NCBI RefSeq assembly: GCF_036320965.1
Contig: NC_092249.1
Coordinates: 509,114 to 573,113, forward strand
DNA length: 64,000 bases
Origin: Panulirus ornatus
Lineage: Eukaryota; Arthropoda; Malacostraca; Decapoda; Palinuridae
Direction: 5' to 3'
The translations under genes were made by a program, and so were the position numbers. Positions 34,653 through 47,825 of the stretch are shown in pieces. The notes beneath the pieces are model-generated. The model was not told the origin of the DNA, searched no databases, and saw only the letters and a program-made list of their open reading frames with translations. Each line of letters starts with the position of its first letter. Positions within the stretch are counted from its first letter, which is position 1.

Positions 34653-36425
34653 ACGGGAGGGCGAGTTTGAGTGCGTGTGGGAGACTGGAGGATGAATGCG
34701 CAAGTGCGTGTTTCGCACTTGAGGTCCCGTCTCGCCTGAGGGTAGGTGGTGAGGCAGGAACTCTGTCATTTGTGTCGTGGTAACGCACTCTTACATGGAG
34801 GTAGTTAAAGTATGTTGGGTGAGGGTGAGGAGGAGAGTGTCTTAAGACTCTAGGAGGGATCGGGTGTGTTGGGGCGTTCACCTTTCCACCACCAATGTTG
34901 GTGGGTGGTGGGGTATGTGTGTCGCCAGTTGTTTGTGTTGGTGGGGGAGGAGGGTTGACTTAGTGACGTGGCACATTCTACCCTCCCCACAACACCAAAC
35001 ATCAACGCCTTCCCTTTAACTGGCTCCCCCTACCCACACTAGCCTCCCACTACCCACACTATCCTCCCCCTGCCCACACTAGCCTCCCACTATCAGGTCT
35101 CCTCGTGTACCTACCTCGTCACAGGAAGCCTCACCTGACAGCCTCTGAACCCGCCGCCCTAGCCGTCACCCGTCCATCTTGCAGCCTTGTCAAAGGAAAT
35201 TACAGAATTTCTAACATTTTCCATAACGTCAGTACGGCTGGGGATATGTGTCTGGTTATTGCCGGTGGATGTGACACATTCGAATGTGGGAATTTACGTT
35301 AACTTGTAGTATAATGTGTGTGTGTGTGTGTGTGTGTCCCAGTATCATCTGGTCATCCATTGACATGTGGAGCAACTCATGACATATGTTTGGCCAGTTA
35401 TATGCAACACTTGTGTTCTATGCAGGATACTGCCCTCCTCTCGTATGTGTAGCGAAGGAAATTTCATCTATTGCCTCCTGCAGCAAAACTTTTAGGAAGT
35501 ATTGCTGAAGATGTTAGCAGACGGGAAGATGACGTAGAGCTGGTCCTCTACACCCAGGAAATTATTTGAAATATTATATCTTTTGTAACATGTTCTGGCC
35601 AGTTTTCCTTCTGTTTGTGATTATTTGGAGAGGGTCGGTGTAAAGTTTTGTAATTGTGTTATAGGCCTCGTGTATAGATGACATAGATACACATAATGGT
35701 ATGTATTCTTAGAGTATAGTGAAATAGCTTACCTGCCTTGGAGTAAATGCAGTCACCATTCTCTTAATATCGTGACGGTCATAACAGTCATGGCAACGGA
35801 TCACGTAGGTCCCTTTCGGTCATATCGAGTCATGACAATGGCTATTAAATTTTCCTGTTGTGTGGGGGGCCACGTGGTTCCCATGGTGACTGGAGGTGGA
35901 GGTGTAAGGATTGTGTGGGAGGTTTGGTGGTGGTGGGGGGTGGCGTTGTTATGGCCCCGTCCGTCATAACACCGTGGCCTACACACTGGTGGACGTAACG
36001 AGGAACGTGGTTCTCCGTGCTTCACTATATCCTGGTCCCCAGCACCACACGGGAACCACAGTCCTCATCCGTGGCTGTTGGCGTGCAAGGCCGTTTGATC
36101 AGCCACTGGTGGCTCTTGATTACCGTAAGAGAAGATTTATTCCTTCGTGTTAAGCATATCCACCACCTCTTGCCGGCTCAAGTATCAACAGCAAATTGAG
36201 AAATCAGAGTTTGGCGTGCGTTGGTTTGGAAGGCCAACCTCCCATACTGAGGAAACATGATGTTTATGCGTGTTAAAAGGCCAGTCACGGAGGTGTTGGT
36301 CAGGTTACGGAGTAGCGGGTGTTGTGAGGTGCGCACACGATGGTTGGTGATTTTATGGAGGAAAGGTTGTACAGAACACACAGAACACGTGTACTCTAAG
36401 TTACTGTCAAGAGGTGAAAGTAACG

Positions 36426-36427
<2 letters not shown>
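34651..36427 (+). other. Intron sequence, nothing recognised
   Basis: Includes a short (GT)n at 35314-35336. No exon or RNA gene supported. Confidence 0.5.

Positions 36428-36464
<37 letters not shown>
36428..36464. repeat. (TG)n microsatellite
   Basis: About 18 TG units. Confidence 0.97.
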
Positions 36465-36466
<2 letters not shown>

Positions 36467-36751
36467 ACAAGAACCACTGCTGGGGTCTTCGGGTCTGCAT
36501 CCATGAGCTAGCCACAAGACCTCTTGCTGTCGGTCTTCTTTCTCGTATGATGAACTGCGATTGATAGCCTTAGTGCAAGTGGTAGGTAGTGTCTAGAATG
36601 CACAAACCAAATAGCTTTTGAACAGCCAAGACTATTACTTTATATGAAGACCGTAAGTATGGTGATGTCACGAGGGTTCAACAACTTGATTATAGTCCTT
36701 GTTTATGATTATTGTTCAGGACTTGTATTTACTTGTGAAATTATCAGCGCC

Positions 36752-36945
36752 CCTTAGGTTAGGTAGTAAGTATGGCTGACTTCTAATCCATTGGCTTCGG
36801 GTTCGATCCCTGGTGCGGGCACTCGGCACACAGCCCGCCTAGCTGTTCATCCATCCTTTGATTGGTAAGTAAATGGATTCCCGGGGCCTCAGCTGAGTGT
36901 TTGTTACCACGCTTAAAGATGTGTTTATCTGGATAAAGTAAGAGG
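36752..36945 (+). mobile_element. tRNA-derived SINE-like sequence (tRNA-Arg-like head)
   Basis: The head contains a good RNA polymerase III B box, GGGTTCGATCCC (36799-36810), and upstream an anticodon-loop-like CTGACTTCTAATCC (36777-36790), as in tRNA-Arg(UCU). The A box region (TTAGGTTAGGTAGTAAG) is degenerate and the acceptor arms do not pair well, so it is not a working tRNA. The body continues with GCGGGCACTCGGCACACAGC and a GGATTCCCGGGGCCTCAGC block. Confidence 0.6.
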
Positions 36946-38067
36946 TGTGTTTCTGTGTGGTGGGAATACTGAGATGTTTATCAGGGTTCACTAAGATTGA
37001 TTTGTTTTATCTTTTTTCCCCCGACGAGAATGAAGGATGATGTAGATGATAATGTTACTGACACAGGCCAAGTCCCCCGGGGTGCAGACGGCACAAGGTT
37101 TCCCAGGATGTGAAGCTTCCCGTTGTTGAAGGTGTCTGCCGTGATAGTCCAAGTGTTACTGAGGGGTGAAGGGGGAGTAGCCCAGATGAGGCGTCTTCCT
37201 TGCATATTTCTCTTTCCTTTGTTTGGTAACGTTTATCATTCGGATCTTATGGAGGGGTCATGTAAGTGTGTAGAAGTATTATTGGTTAGTTGTCTCTCGT
37301 TTTCTTGATGCGTCCTTCGCATCATCTCCGACGGAACGACATTCTTGCACGACAGAACAGCCTTTAGGCTCGACGGTACAGCCTTTGAGTTAACCCTTCA
37401 CAATTCATCCTGTTCTGTGGAACCTTAGTAGCGTTTCTCCTTGTGTTGCCGTCTGACATCTTTAGCCTTGTCTTCTAACCCTTACTTCCATCAGTTTAGG
37501 ATTCTCGATCATATGTTAGTGATGAAGTATGCACAGATGATTCATACAGTATACACGGTGGGACAGCCATGAATACTTCGGTGATAGTCCCCTGATGATT
37601 GATCATGTTCACGCTGGTTGCAGTGGAGATGTTTCTGAGGCGCTCTGTATGAGTTTGGATTGGCATAATGCGATTTTGGATTTGCGGTGCCGAAGTGCAA
37701 CATAGGGACGAGGATCTCTGGTGGAAGGAGAGTGGTACTGTAGCTTTTCGTAAGTGTTAGATGAGGTGCAGGAGAGAGGCAGGACGACCGCTGTGTGCAG
37801 CTCCTCCCGGCAGGTGGTGTGAAAGGGACCGAGGGTGATCACACATGCCCTTTTCTGTAACCTTTCGTGGGAAGCCATGTTGTGTGCAGGATAGGGAGGA
37901 AGATCAGGCGTAGGTGAAATTGGAAATAACGAATGTTGTGTGAATGTTTTTGACTCCAAGCGTCCAACTAGAAGAGTTTGTGATGGTGACGTGTTCCTGT
38001 CATGTCCATGTCTTGTACGGACACCGACAACTTTAGGGACTGAAGGCCCCCTTAGGGTCTTGGGGCC

Positions 38068-38070
<3 letters not shown>
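36946..38070 (+). other. Intron sequence, nothing recognised
   Basis: No exon or repeat supported. Confidence 0.5.

Positions 38071-38124
<54 letters not shown>
38071..38124. repeat. (TG)n microsatellite ending in CGCGCG
   Basis: About 24 TG units followed by CGCGCG, a sequence able to adopt left-handed DNA. Confidence 0.95.
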
Positions 38125-39939
38125 ATATGCCAGACGGCAGCCCCTGCGTGGTGTACGGGCTAATGTCTTCGCTCTATTCCTTCTCATGCCCACGTTAACC
38201 GTCTCATTCCGGATCCCCTGCCCCGTTACACCTCGCCTCTCACCCTCTTCACTCCCACGGGGTCCCAGGTCGGCTGGGTTGTCCCGAGCTGTTGTTTGAG
38301 GTGCTCTGAGGACGAGCTTGGCTTAGAGGTCCAGGTTCTTCGTGGTGACGGCGGATGAAGATGGTAGGCCTGGCTCCTTGCAAGGCCTGTCTAGGGTACC
38401 CTACCCTGAACACAGTCACCTTATGCCAGGTGAAGGAGACGTTTAAGCCGTGTGCGTCATGTGTGCAGGGGCACTGTCTGAGGATCTCCATGTGGGGCAA
38501 GTGAAGGCAAAGGGTTGCTGAATTGTGGTCGTGTTGGTGTGGTCCTGTTGCATTATGGTCGTTCTTGGGTGTCGTCATGTTGATGTCGTATCCTTTGGAA
38601 TAAACGTGTATTATTTACTCTAAGTGGATACATCAGTAGAGATAAGGTGTGCTCATGCCCGCTTGACAATTCACTAACTGTAAATTCTAGATGAGACTAG
38701 CTGACACCACTTACCGTAACACCAGTTGATGAGGTAAAAAAGTTATTTGAGAATTATAGTGTTGTGATAATGTATTTTAGTCATGCAAGTCACCATCTTC
38801 CTCCTTATGTCACCCTAGTCCCCCTCCTAATCTCTATCACCCTCGCCTCCTCGTTCTTCCCCCCTGCACCATACCTGTTCCTCTTCCCACCTCTTTATGA
38901 CATCATAATCTCTTGTTTCCTCGCTCCTCCTCCTCACCTGCCTGCCCTCTCACCCTCTACATTGCCGTTTTATTTTTCATCTGCCTATTCTTTTTTCTCT
39001 ACTTTTCCCCTCCTTGTTTATTACTTTTTGACCGTCTTGTTTGCCGCCTGTCCACTGCTGGAGCCTTCCTCATGACCATCTGTCCCGTCCTCAACAGACT
39101 GCACCAGGTCTTCTCTCGTGTGTGCCACATAATAATACTGGAAGTAGTCATGGATGTTGGAGAGGTGGTGTGGTGGGGCGGGTGTAGGGGGTGTGGCTGG
39201 AGTCAGTTACCGCAACTCGTGTCAGTAACACCTCCGTCTACAGGCTCGTCTTTCCCCTCACTCACTCTCCCACCCACCCATCCTCTCTCCCCTAGTTGTT
39301 AAATGTTCTTGTTTATGTTGAGTTCCTGATGGTGGAAGGCAGCTGTGGGGTGGACGGTGGTCACGTGGTGTCCAGCTACCAACACCAACCTGTTCTCTGC
39401 CCCACCATCTCACCTTGAGGACAGTCACCTGCGCCGTAGTTATGGTCCCGAGGGTGCGGGGTTCCTACCTCCTTGGATTCATAGTGGCGCCCCATAGGGT
39501 GGTCGAGGATGGCCGGGGAGTGGTGACGAGGCTGTAATCGTAATCAGACCACGTCACCAGCGGAAACAAACTGGTTGTTGAGGTAACTGGTTTGTAGGTA
39601 AGGCCGTCCACTGGGCCTCGGCCCCAACCCCCAACCAGCTGTCGCACCTCTCCTTAGGCTAATGTTTGGTAAGGGGTCAGTGTAGCAGCCCATATATCTA
39701 ATTTTTCGTGAGTATGGGTGTAGGAGTCGTGGTGAGGGACACCCCCCCCCCCCCACACACACACACACCAGTAACATTCGTCCTTTATGTAGCTGTGTAG
39801 GACGTGTGTAGATGTTAGCATTTGTGGGCGTAATAGCACCGTGCCCACCGCCCACCCACGGAAGGATAACGTACTATGCAGGAAGACAACGCGTGTAGGG
39901 CCGTTGAATTATCATCATCAGCATTTCCAGATCTTCATG

Positions 39940-39941
<2 letters not shown>
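38125..39941 (+). other. Intron sequence
   Basis: C-run plus short (CA)n at 39742-39768. Pyrimidine-rich block at 38790-39060. No exon supported. Confidence 0.5.

Positions 39942-40014
<73 letters not shown>
39942..40014. repeat. (CT)n microsatellite
   Basis: About 36 CT units. Confidence 0.97.
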
Positions 40015-40017
<3 letters not shown>

Positions 40018-42027
40018 GCCTCTTGTATCCGTTTTCTATTTCTTTTTATTCTTAGTATGATTTTTTTTTCTTCTTTGTAGGTTTACTCCCAATATTAGAA
40101 TACATTCAGCCATTCACATTAGTCCGTGAAGGGTGAGGTGAAGATTTAGGCTGTCATACACAAGCGTTAAACCGTCGTGATCTTGGGTTTGGTATTTCCA
40201 GTGTCTGTTTGTCTTTGTATTGTGGTAGAAATGTTATGTGGTGAATAGACAAAGCGCACGGCCTGGTGAGGCGAGACGGCCATCTGGCCATTCATGATTT
40301 GTCACAATGGATATGTTGCTGTGAGACGAGCCTTATGAGACCACCACCAGAGAATCCTTCCTACTGAGCTTATAAATGTTATTGTGTGGGGTCAGCAGCG
40401 CGTCGTGGTTTACCCTGAGGAGCGGGCTACAATCCTCTGTAGCTTCCTGTATTGGCTGGTTTGTAGGGGTTCGACCTGACCCGAACGTTCACGGCAGCCT
40501 ACTAAAAATGTTTCTGACTAGGATCTTGGATAAAAGTTCAGTTAGATTTATATAGTTATCTCCTGATAATGATCACCTTCAGTCATTGTCTATCTGTATT
40601 TACTGGTCTGTTAGGTTCCGTATCTGCCTTGTGTAAGACTTGTGCCTTACCTCGTCCACTTTCCATGCTTTATGATATATTCATAGATACCTTGCTATAT
40701 ATTTTGGTGGGCATTAAAGATGTTGGACTCGTCTGAAATACTTTCACCCAATTTTCTGCTGTTTTGTGGTAACTTTGGCTTGCTACCCTCAGAGGAACAC
40801 GTATAAACCATTATATATGTAACGCTGGTCTACTTCCTGTGTATAATTTGGCAGAACATTTTGTTATTTACCCGTGAGTTGCGTCACTTGCATAACATGT
40901 TCTTGCCAGACTTAGTGTATTCTTCTTCCTCCTGGGTCATGTATATTACATGTTCTTCGTACTAGAGTTCCCCACATGGCCCACGACTAGTGTGGTGTGA
41001 AGGAGTATTGTAGCCGTGTTATATGTACTTCCTCCCTCCGTGTTATGTAAACATTTGTAATACATCCTGCCCCAGTTGTACACTCCTACAAATTGATTTT
41101 ATTTCACGAAGAAGTTACTGATTACTACTGTTGCCACATCCGCTACTACCATCACACTGCCAATATTCCTACATACTGTTACATGATCTCCACTCCCACA
41201 ATACCACCACAGTACCACCACATGACCACCATTCCTCCGTGATATTATCACATTCACCATTTCCTCATGAGACCATCACATAACTACTAGTCCCGCAGTT
41301 TACTATCACATGATAACCATCACATTCATCTTTTTTAAAGGCTTCATTATGGACAAAAATCCACATAGAGGCCAGGCTTTAATTGAAATTTGGAGAGGGA
41401 TTATGAAAGGTTCATGTGAGAGACGGAAAGCAGTTTAAAAGATTTAGAGAAAATTAAGAACTTGTATTTCAAGAACGTTTAGTTCATATTGTTACGAAAG
41501 ACAGCAGAGGGGAAAGTTGCAAAGTTTAGCGGCGTAGGGAAAAAACAGACATCACAACGACCCATCCTTGAATTGCCAACGGCCACAGCGTAATTATGTG
41601 AGGCAATACCTTGCCCAGGAAGACGTAGTTTAACTAATGGGGTCACACTGGTACCCAGCACAAACCAAAGAATTACCTAAAGTAGAGTGGAAAGTTAAGC
41701 ACCACTGAGACGTTGTATGAATGGTTAGGTTGTGAGGTTAGTTCAACTTTTTCTGGTAGATACGTAGATGAAGAACCACTCCAGATGTGAGGGCATTAGT
41801 CCAGACAAGAACGGATCAATCCTTCGTGAAAACAGGGCAACTGGTCAGAGCCAGAGAATTCACGACATCTAAACCGGACTCTCATTTTCTTAGAAACAAA
41901 CTTGGCTATTTATATAATGTGAGATTTGGAAAACAGTTAGATGTTTCGGTGATACCAAGTATGTTCAGTGTGTTAATTGGTGGCATTGTACATCCATCTG
42001 AAGATACCAGGAAGTGGAGAAGGAATT

Positions 42028-42028
<1 letters not shown>
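40015..42028 (+). other. Intron sequence; 41,340-42,010 may be an unidentified repeat
   Basis: AT-richer than its surroundings. The block 41,340-42,010 has a gene-like texture (LGYLYNVRFGKQLDVSV on + near 41,900), but I cannot place it in any family. Confidence 0.4.

Positions 42029-42078
<50 letters not shown>
42029..42078. repeat. (GA)n microsatellite
   Basis: About 25 GA units. Confidence 0.97.
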
Positions 42079-42080
<2 letters not shown>

Positions 42081-42199
42081 GCTGAAATTGGCTTATGCGG
42101 CCAGTAAACGTAATGAAGGTCTCTCCTCCCCAAAGACATTCTTTGCCATTATATAGCACACGTGTCAGAGTGGTGTGTTGAAAACCTCTGTCTTCACTT

Positions 42200-42728
42200 G
42201 ATTCGATCACATGACCACTGCCCTCACATGATACCATCACACGACCACTCTCCTCACATGATACCATCACACGACCACTCTCCTCACATGATACCATCAC
42301 ATGACCACTCTCCTCACATGATACCATCACACGACCACTCTCCTCACATGATACCATCACATGACCACTTTCCTCACATGATACCATCACATGACCACTC
42401 TCCTCACATGATACCATAACACGACCACTCTCCTCACATGATACCATCACACGACCACTCTCCTCACATGATACCATCACACGACCACTCTCCTCACATG
42501 ATACCATCACACGACCACTCTCCTCACATGATACCATCACACGACCACTCTCCTCACATGATAACATCACACGACCACTCTCCTCACATGATACCATCAC
42601 ACGACCACTCTCCTCACATGATACCATCACACGACCACTCTCCTCACATGATACCATCACATGACCACTTTCCTCACATGATACCATCACATGACCACTC
42701 TCCTCACATGATACCATCACATGACCAG
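42200..42728. repeat. 30-bp satellite, about 17-18 copies
   Basis: Unit CACATGATACCATCACACGA then CCACTCTCCT. Since 30 is a multiple of 3, the array is open on both strands as 10-residue repeats (MIPSHDHSPH on +; MVSCEESGRV on -, part of a 251-codon frame). Copies are nearly identical, with CACG/CATG and CTCTCC/CTTTCC variants. I see no evidence of a gene. Confidence 0.96.
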
Positions 42729-45368
42729 CACCACTACACCTCTTATATCACATTAAGCGGGCCAGTTTAACACGTTACCGGAACACGCCTTTTCCGCCGG
42801 TTGTAGCCCCATTGTTCACATGGGGCCCCCACCCTAAACCACCATGCTGCTAGCTTGTCCTCAATACATTGATAACGTTCTTGGTTGTACCATTAACCCC
42901 CCACCCCTCTAGTTAGTTGTACCAGTGCCCGAACCACTCTGATTGGTTGTACTACTGCCCCATGACCCTTATTGGCTGTGCCATTTCCACCAACCACCTT
43001 GTTGGTTGTTACTATTGTACCAGAGCACCCAACCTCCTCGAACAAACCAAAGCCTTCTCCACACACACACACACTTAATGTTTGTTCATGTATATTCCAG
43101 TATGTTGATATAGATAGAACCATATTGCACAAAATGTGTCCATTTAGTATGTATGATTGTAGTACCTCAAAACGAAGAAACGTGAAATTTCCCCAGTATT
43201 AACCCGTAACACTGAAGGACGCTCACTGTATTTATTATCTACGAAAAAGATGTAATCACTTGACACTCTCGTGGTCTGTCGTGCCATACAGTTACAGTAG
43301 TTGGAGGTAGTTGATATGTTACCCGTTTTCTGTAATCTGGTTTTCTCTCACAAGAGGAGAGTTTCAGGGTAGGCTTCAGAAGTAATGATAATATGCTGCA
43401 GAGATTGTGGATCGTCCACAGGACAACAAACATTGACAGTATGTGGGGGAAATACTTCTTTTACAGGTGGAGACACTACCTACGGTGGCAGATCTTTCTT
43501 TAACAGGGGGAAATAATTCAGATATATGAGTTATGCACCTCAGGTGTAAGTTAATTGACGTATGTACGTGGGGGTAGATGGTCGTATCACGTAGAAGTGA
43601 TTTAACCTCAATAGCACGATGACCTAACCTTACCAGGAGTACGACATCACTCACGTGCGTGAGACGACTTTCAGTGGTTTTCCTCATGGGGTTAAGTCGT
43701 TCTTCCGGAAGAGTTCAGTCGTCGTACCCACTTGATGGGTTTAGTTTGCGTCAATAATGGTCTTCTGCCAATGATCACATCCAATATTTGATTGTCTGTA
43801 TATTTCTCGTACGGCTATGATCTTCATATTCTTGAATGTTAGCCTACTATATTGTGACGTGTGGAGCGTGCGGCCCGGATCATATTTGTAGCCAGGGAAT
43901 ATAGCAGCTGCTGCAGCACAGCTGATCATAGCTGTCTCCCTCTGCCACTCCTGCAGGCGGGTCACAGCGATCACGTGTTGGAGGAAGAATTTTCTTCAAA
44001 GTCGTTTAGTTTTTCCTGAGTTGGTTATGACCTCCCCTGGTGTGGAGGTCGGGAGTACATTACTGTATATAAACATACACCATCCAGACAGTGTGTGTGT
44101 GTGTGTGTTTTCCAGTGTGAGGGTTGTAAGATTAAGGTGGTTGTACAGATGGCGTTAGTATGTATGTGGACCCACTTGCAGCAGACCTGGTATTCGTGAA
44201 GGAAGTAAGAGAAAGTTAGAACTGCATGGAGTGGATTTCTTCCACTATTTTGTGCTGACGTGGGTGGATGATGGTGGTAACAAGCCAAGCACCGGTATAA
44301 CAAAGCCTCAGACAAGCAACATCAGCAGTTCATGAGTGCAACAGCAGCATACAGCCATATCCTGCCAACCATGCTTCCTACCCGCCAGACCATTCCTCAC
44401 CTGCTGCACGGCACGAAATAATTTTCAGTCGCGTAAATATCGAGTGTCTGAACGCCAGACATTACCTTCCCCCGCCATCGCTTCTTGTTATATCAGGTTA
44501 GCAGTATGGGATCATGTACAGCAAAGCGGTCGGTTATTCTTGGGGTTGTGGATCGTCAGGGTAATGCAGAACCTGAGGTGCCAGTGTACGAGGAGATTGT
44601 ATATACCATGACCTGTGGTGTCTGAGACCTCTGCCCTCCTGTGAGGCAGAAAACTGGAGTCCTGGGATGGTTGGTGCAGGTGACAGCTCCTGGTGATGGA
44701 GACGGGGTCTGGTGTGGCCAGTAATGTAGCTGGTGTTTATGTTGTAGGAGTGCTGAAGCTGCGTCCTCGCTTGCTGACATGGACGTTGGCCGTTTTACCG
44801 CGTCGGTCCACGTACCCTGTCGCTGATGCCAGGGGAGGTTGGGTGCTATTTGGCAGGGAGGTTGAGTGGGTGCACTGGGGCAGGCTTAGCCGAACGTCCC
44901 CCACCTGTTGATGGGTAGTGGAGGAGCCACAGGTGGGTGAGGGACGAGTCGACCGCCTCGTCTGGTGAGGCAGTACACACCTGGCAGTGACTCACTCATT
45001 CACGGTGATCATAAACCTCTCCAGCCATATGTGGGTGAGGAGTGAGTCAACACCCCCGTCTGATGAGGCAGTAGACAACTGAAGCTGACTCATTCACTCA
45101 GGGGGTAATGATGTAGTTCCTCAGCACACGACTCATCACATGATGGGTAGGGTTATGATGGTGTTTAGTCACCGTGTGTTAGGTCACACCTGTGTCAGTG
45201 GGGGTTGTGGTAAGGTCAGGGCATCATGTAGTAGACTTGAATTGTAGGTTGTAGCAGTAACACGAACACAGTATAATGTCAAGACGTATGATATACTTGG
45301 TGTTGGCCTCGTGTGTATGTATCATGTGGGGTATTGTCGCCTGTAATGCATTTGTCTTATGTAAAGAA

Positions 45369-45413
<45 letters not shown>

Positions 45414-46197
45414 GGTTATAGTAGGTAGTAGAGTGAGTGTGTGTATGGTGTGGTGTAGTGGTTACTCTATGGCTGGGATTGTTGTAGTGTGCTATGTGCA
45501 CTGTATGTATATATTGAGCTGGGGAGGTACTGGAGGTTTTGTCCCACTATGGTAACCACTTGTGTACGCCGAGACCCGCCTTCCCCACCACCAGGTGTGA
45601 TCCCAGCCAGGTGTTGGCTGCCTCCACGTGGCACCCCCAACTGGGTGAGTCCCCGCATGGCCTGGGTAGGGGAGACGGGGGGAGTGCCCGCATGGCTTGG
45701 GTAAGGGCTGCCAGGGGAGGGAAGCTTTCCTGTCGTAGGTAGACGGCTGTAGTCAGGCAGCCCACAGCCTCTCCTGCAGGTGAGGTGAAGGTCGTCGATT
45801 GATGCACCTGGGCTCGATGTGTACAGTCCTCCATACTGGGGCGGATAAGGTACCCGGATATATAGAAGACCAGCTCACATGATAGTCACCTACACAACAC
45901 CCTCAGTATTAAGGAAGCAGGATAGAGTTATGTCTTATATGTTCAGAATATGGTTGTGTTTTGAGGTAAACGAGAGATTTAAGAAAAGTGTTACAGATAT
46001 TATTGTGTCCTTGAAGATTCGTCAAATGAAGTTGTTGCTTCCTCCATCAGAGATCATTCGGTGACCGAAATTAAGAGAGGAAATGTTTCTCGAGAATCAT
46101 AACTATATCAGTAGTTGCCTGGAGGGTGGATAAGTCGCTCATGCAGATAAGTGTGCGCTGTGATAACCCTGAAAGCAAATATATATATAAATATATA
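42729..46197 (+). other. Intron sequence with minor repeats
   Basis: A loose ~40-bp repeat around GGTTGTACCA at 42,880-43,025. A (GT)n microsatellite at 45,371-45,412. A ~96-bp direct duplication at 44,933-45,102 (GTGGGTGAGG...GTCTGGTGAGGCAGTA). No exon supported. Confidence 0.5.
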
Positions 46198-47305
46198 TGT
46201 AGGTTTGCGGCAGGGGTGTGTGATGTCTCCATGGTTGTTTAATTTGTTTATGGATGGGGTTGTTAGGGAGGTGAATGCAAGAGTTTTGGAAAGAGGGGCA
46301 AGTATGAAGTCTGTTGGGGATGAGAGAGCTTGGGAAGTGAGTCAGTTGTTGTTCGCTGATGATACAGCGCTGGTGGCTGATTCATGTGAGAAACTGCAGA
46401 AGCTGGTGACTGAGTTTGGTAAAGTGTGTGAAAGAAGAAAGTTAAGAGTAAATGTGAATAAGAGCAAGGTTATCAGGTACAGTAGGGTTGAGGGTCAAGT
46501 CAATTGGGAGGTGAGTTTGAATGGAGAAAAACTAGAGGAAGTGAAGTGTTTTAGGTATCTGGGAGTGGATCTGGCAGCGGATGGAACCATGGAAGCGGAA
46601 GTGGATCATAGGGTGGGGGAGGGGGCGAAAATTCTGGGGGCCTTGAAGAATGTGTGGAAGTCGAGAACATTATCTCGGAAAGCAAAAATGAGTATGTTTG
46701 AAGGAATAGTGGTTCCAACAATGTTGTATGGTTGCGAGGCGTGGGCTATGGATAGAGTGGTGCGCAGGAGGATGGATGTGCTGGAAATGAGATGTTTGAG
46801 GACAATGTGTGGTGTGAGGTGGTTTGATCGAGTAAGTAACGTAAGGGTAAGAGAGATGTGTGGAAATAAAAAGAGCGTGGTTGAGAGAGCAGAAGAGGGT
46901 GTTTTGAAATGGTTTGGGCACATGGAGAGAATGAGTGAGGAAAGATTGACCAAGAGGATATATGTGTCGGAGGTGGAGGGAACGAGAAGAGGGAGACCAA
47001 ATTGGAGGTGGAAAGATGGAGTGAAGAAGATTTTGTGTGATCGGGGCCTGAACATGCAGGAGGGTGAAAGGAGGGCAAGGAATAGAGTGAATTGGAGCGA
47101 TGTGGTATACCGGGGTTGACGTGCTGTCGGTGGATTGAATCAGGGCATGTGAAGCGTCTGGGATAAACCATGGAAAGCTGTGTAGGTATGTACATTTGCG
47201 TGTGTGGACGTATGTATATACATGTGTATGGGGGTAGGTTGGGCCATTTCTTTCGTCTGTTTCCTTGCGCTACCTCGCAAACGCGGGAGACAGCGGCAAA
47301 AAAAA

Positions 47306-47323
<18 letters not shown>
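46198..47323 (+). mobile_element. RTE-like LINE copy L7, 5'-truncated, coding part intact
   Basis: The copy starts at VGLRQGCVMSPWLF, straight after an AT tract (46179-46199), and stays open to the TGA at 47117-47119 (apparent frame from 46151, first ~15 codons from flanking sequence). It contains LLFADDTALVAD and the full C-terminal domain; one codon of TRRRGRP is deleted to TRRGRP. The short-form 3' untranslated region and an A-run follow. Close to L3 and L8. Confidence 0.93.

Positions 47324-47391
<68 letters not shown>
47299..47391. repeat. A-run plus (TA)n after L7
   Basis: About 25 A then about 34 TA units, up to the first base of the SINE-like repeat. Confidence 0.97.
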
Positions 47392-47393
<2 letters not shown>

Positions 47394-47825
47394 CCCTTGG
47401 GGTAGGGGAGAAAGAATACTTCCCACGTATTCCCTGCGTGTCGTAGGAGGCGACTAAAAGGGGAGGGAGCAAGGGTTTGGGAATCCTCCCATTTTTAATC
47501 TTCCGAGCGAAGGAACAGAGTAGGGGGCCAAGTGAGGATTTCCTTCAAAGGCTCACTCCTCCGTTCTGAACGCTACATCACTAACGTGGGAAATGGCGAA
47601 TAGTATGAAAAGAATACTTCCCATGTATTCCTTGCATATCGTAGAAGGCGACTAAAAGGGGAGGGAGCGGGTGGCTGGAAATCCTCCCCCTCTCCTTTTT
47701 TTTTTTTTTAATTTTCCAAAAGAAGGAACAGAGAAGGGGGCCAGGTGAGGATATTCCCTCAAAGGTCCAGTCCTCTGTTCTCAACGCTACCTCGCTAACG
47801 CGGGAAATGGCGGATAGTTTGAAAG

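Noticed and set aside
36752..36825. Functional tRNA-Arg gene
   Set aside because: A box and acceptor arm are degenerate and do not pair; better explained as a tRNA-derived SINE head.
41965..42720. 251-codon minus-strand frame of MVSCEESGRV repeats
   Set aside because: Direct consequence of a 30-bp satellite plus a GA tract; period divisible by 3 keeps any frame open.
42200..42728. CRISPR-like array of regular short repeats
   Set aside because: Units are contiguous tandem copies with no unique spacers, in eukaryotic intron sequence.
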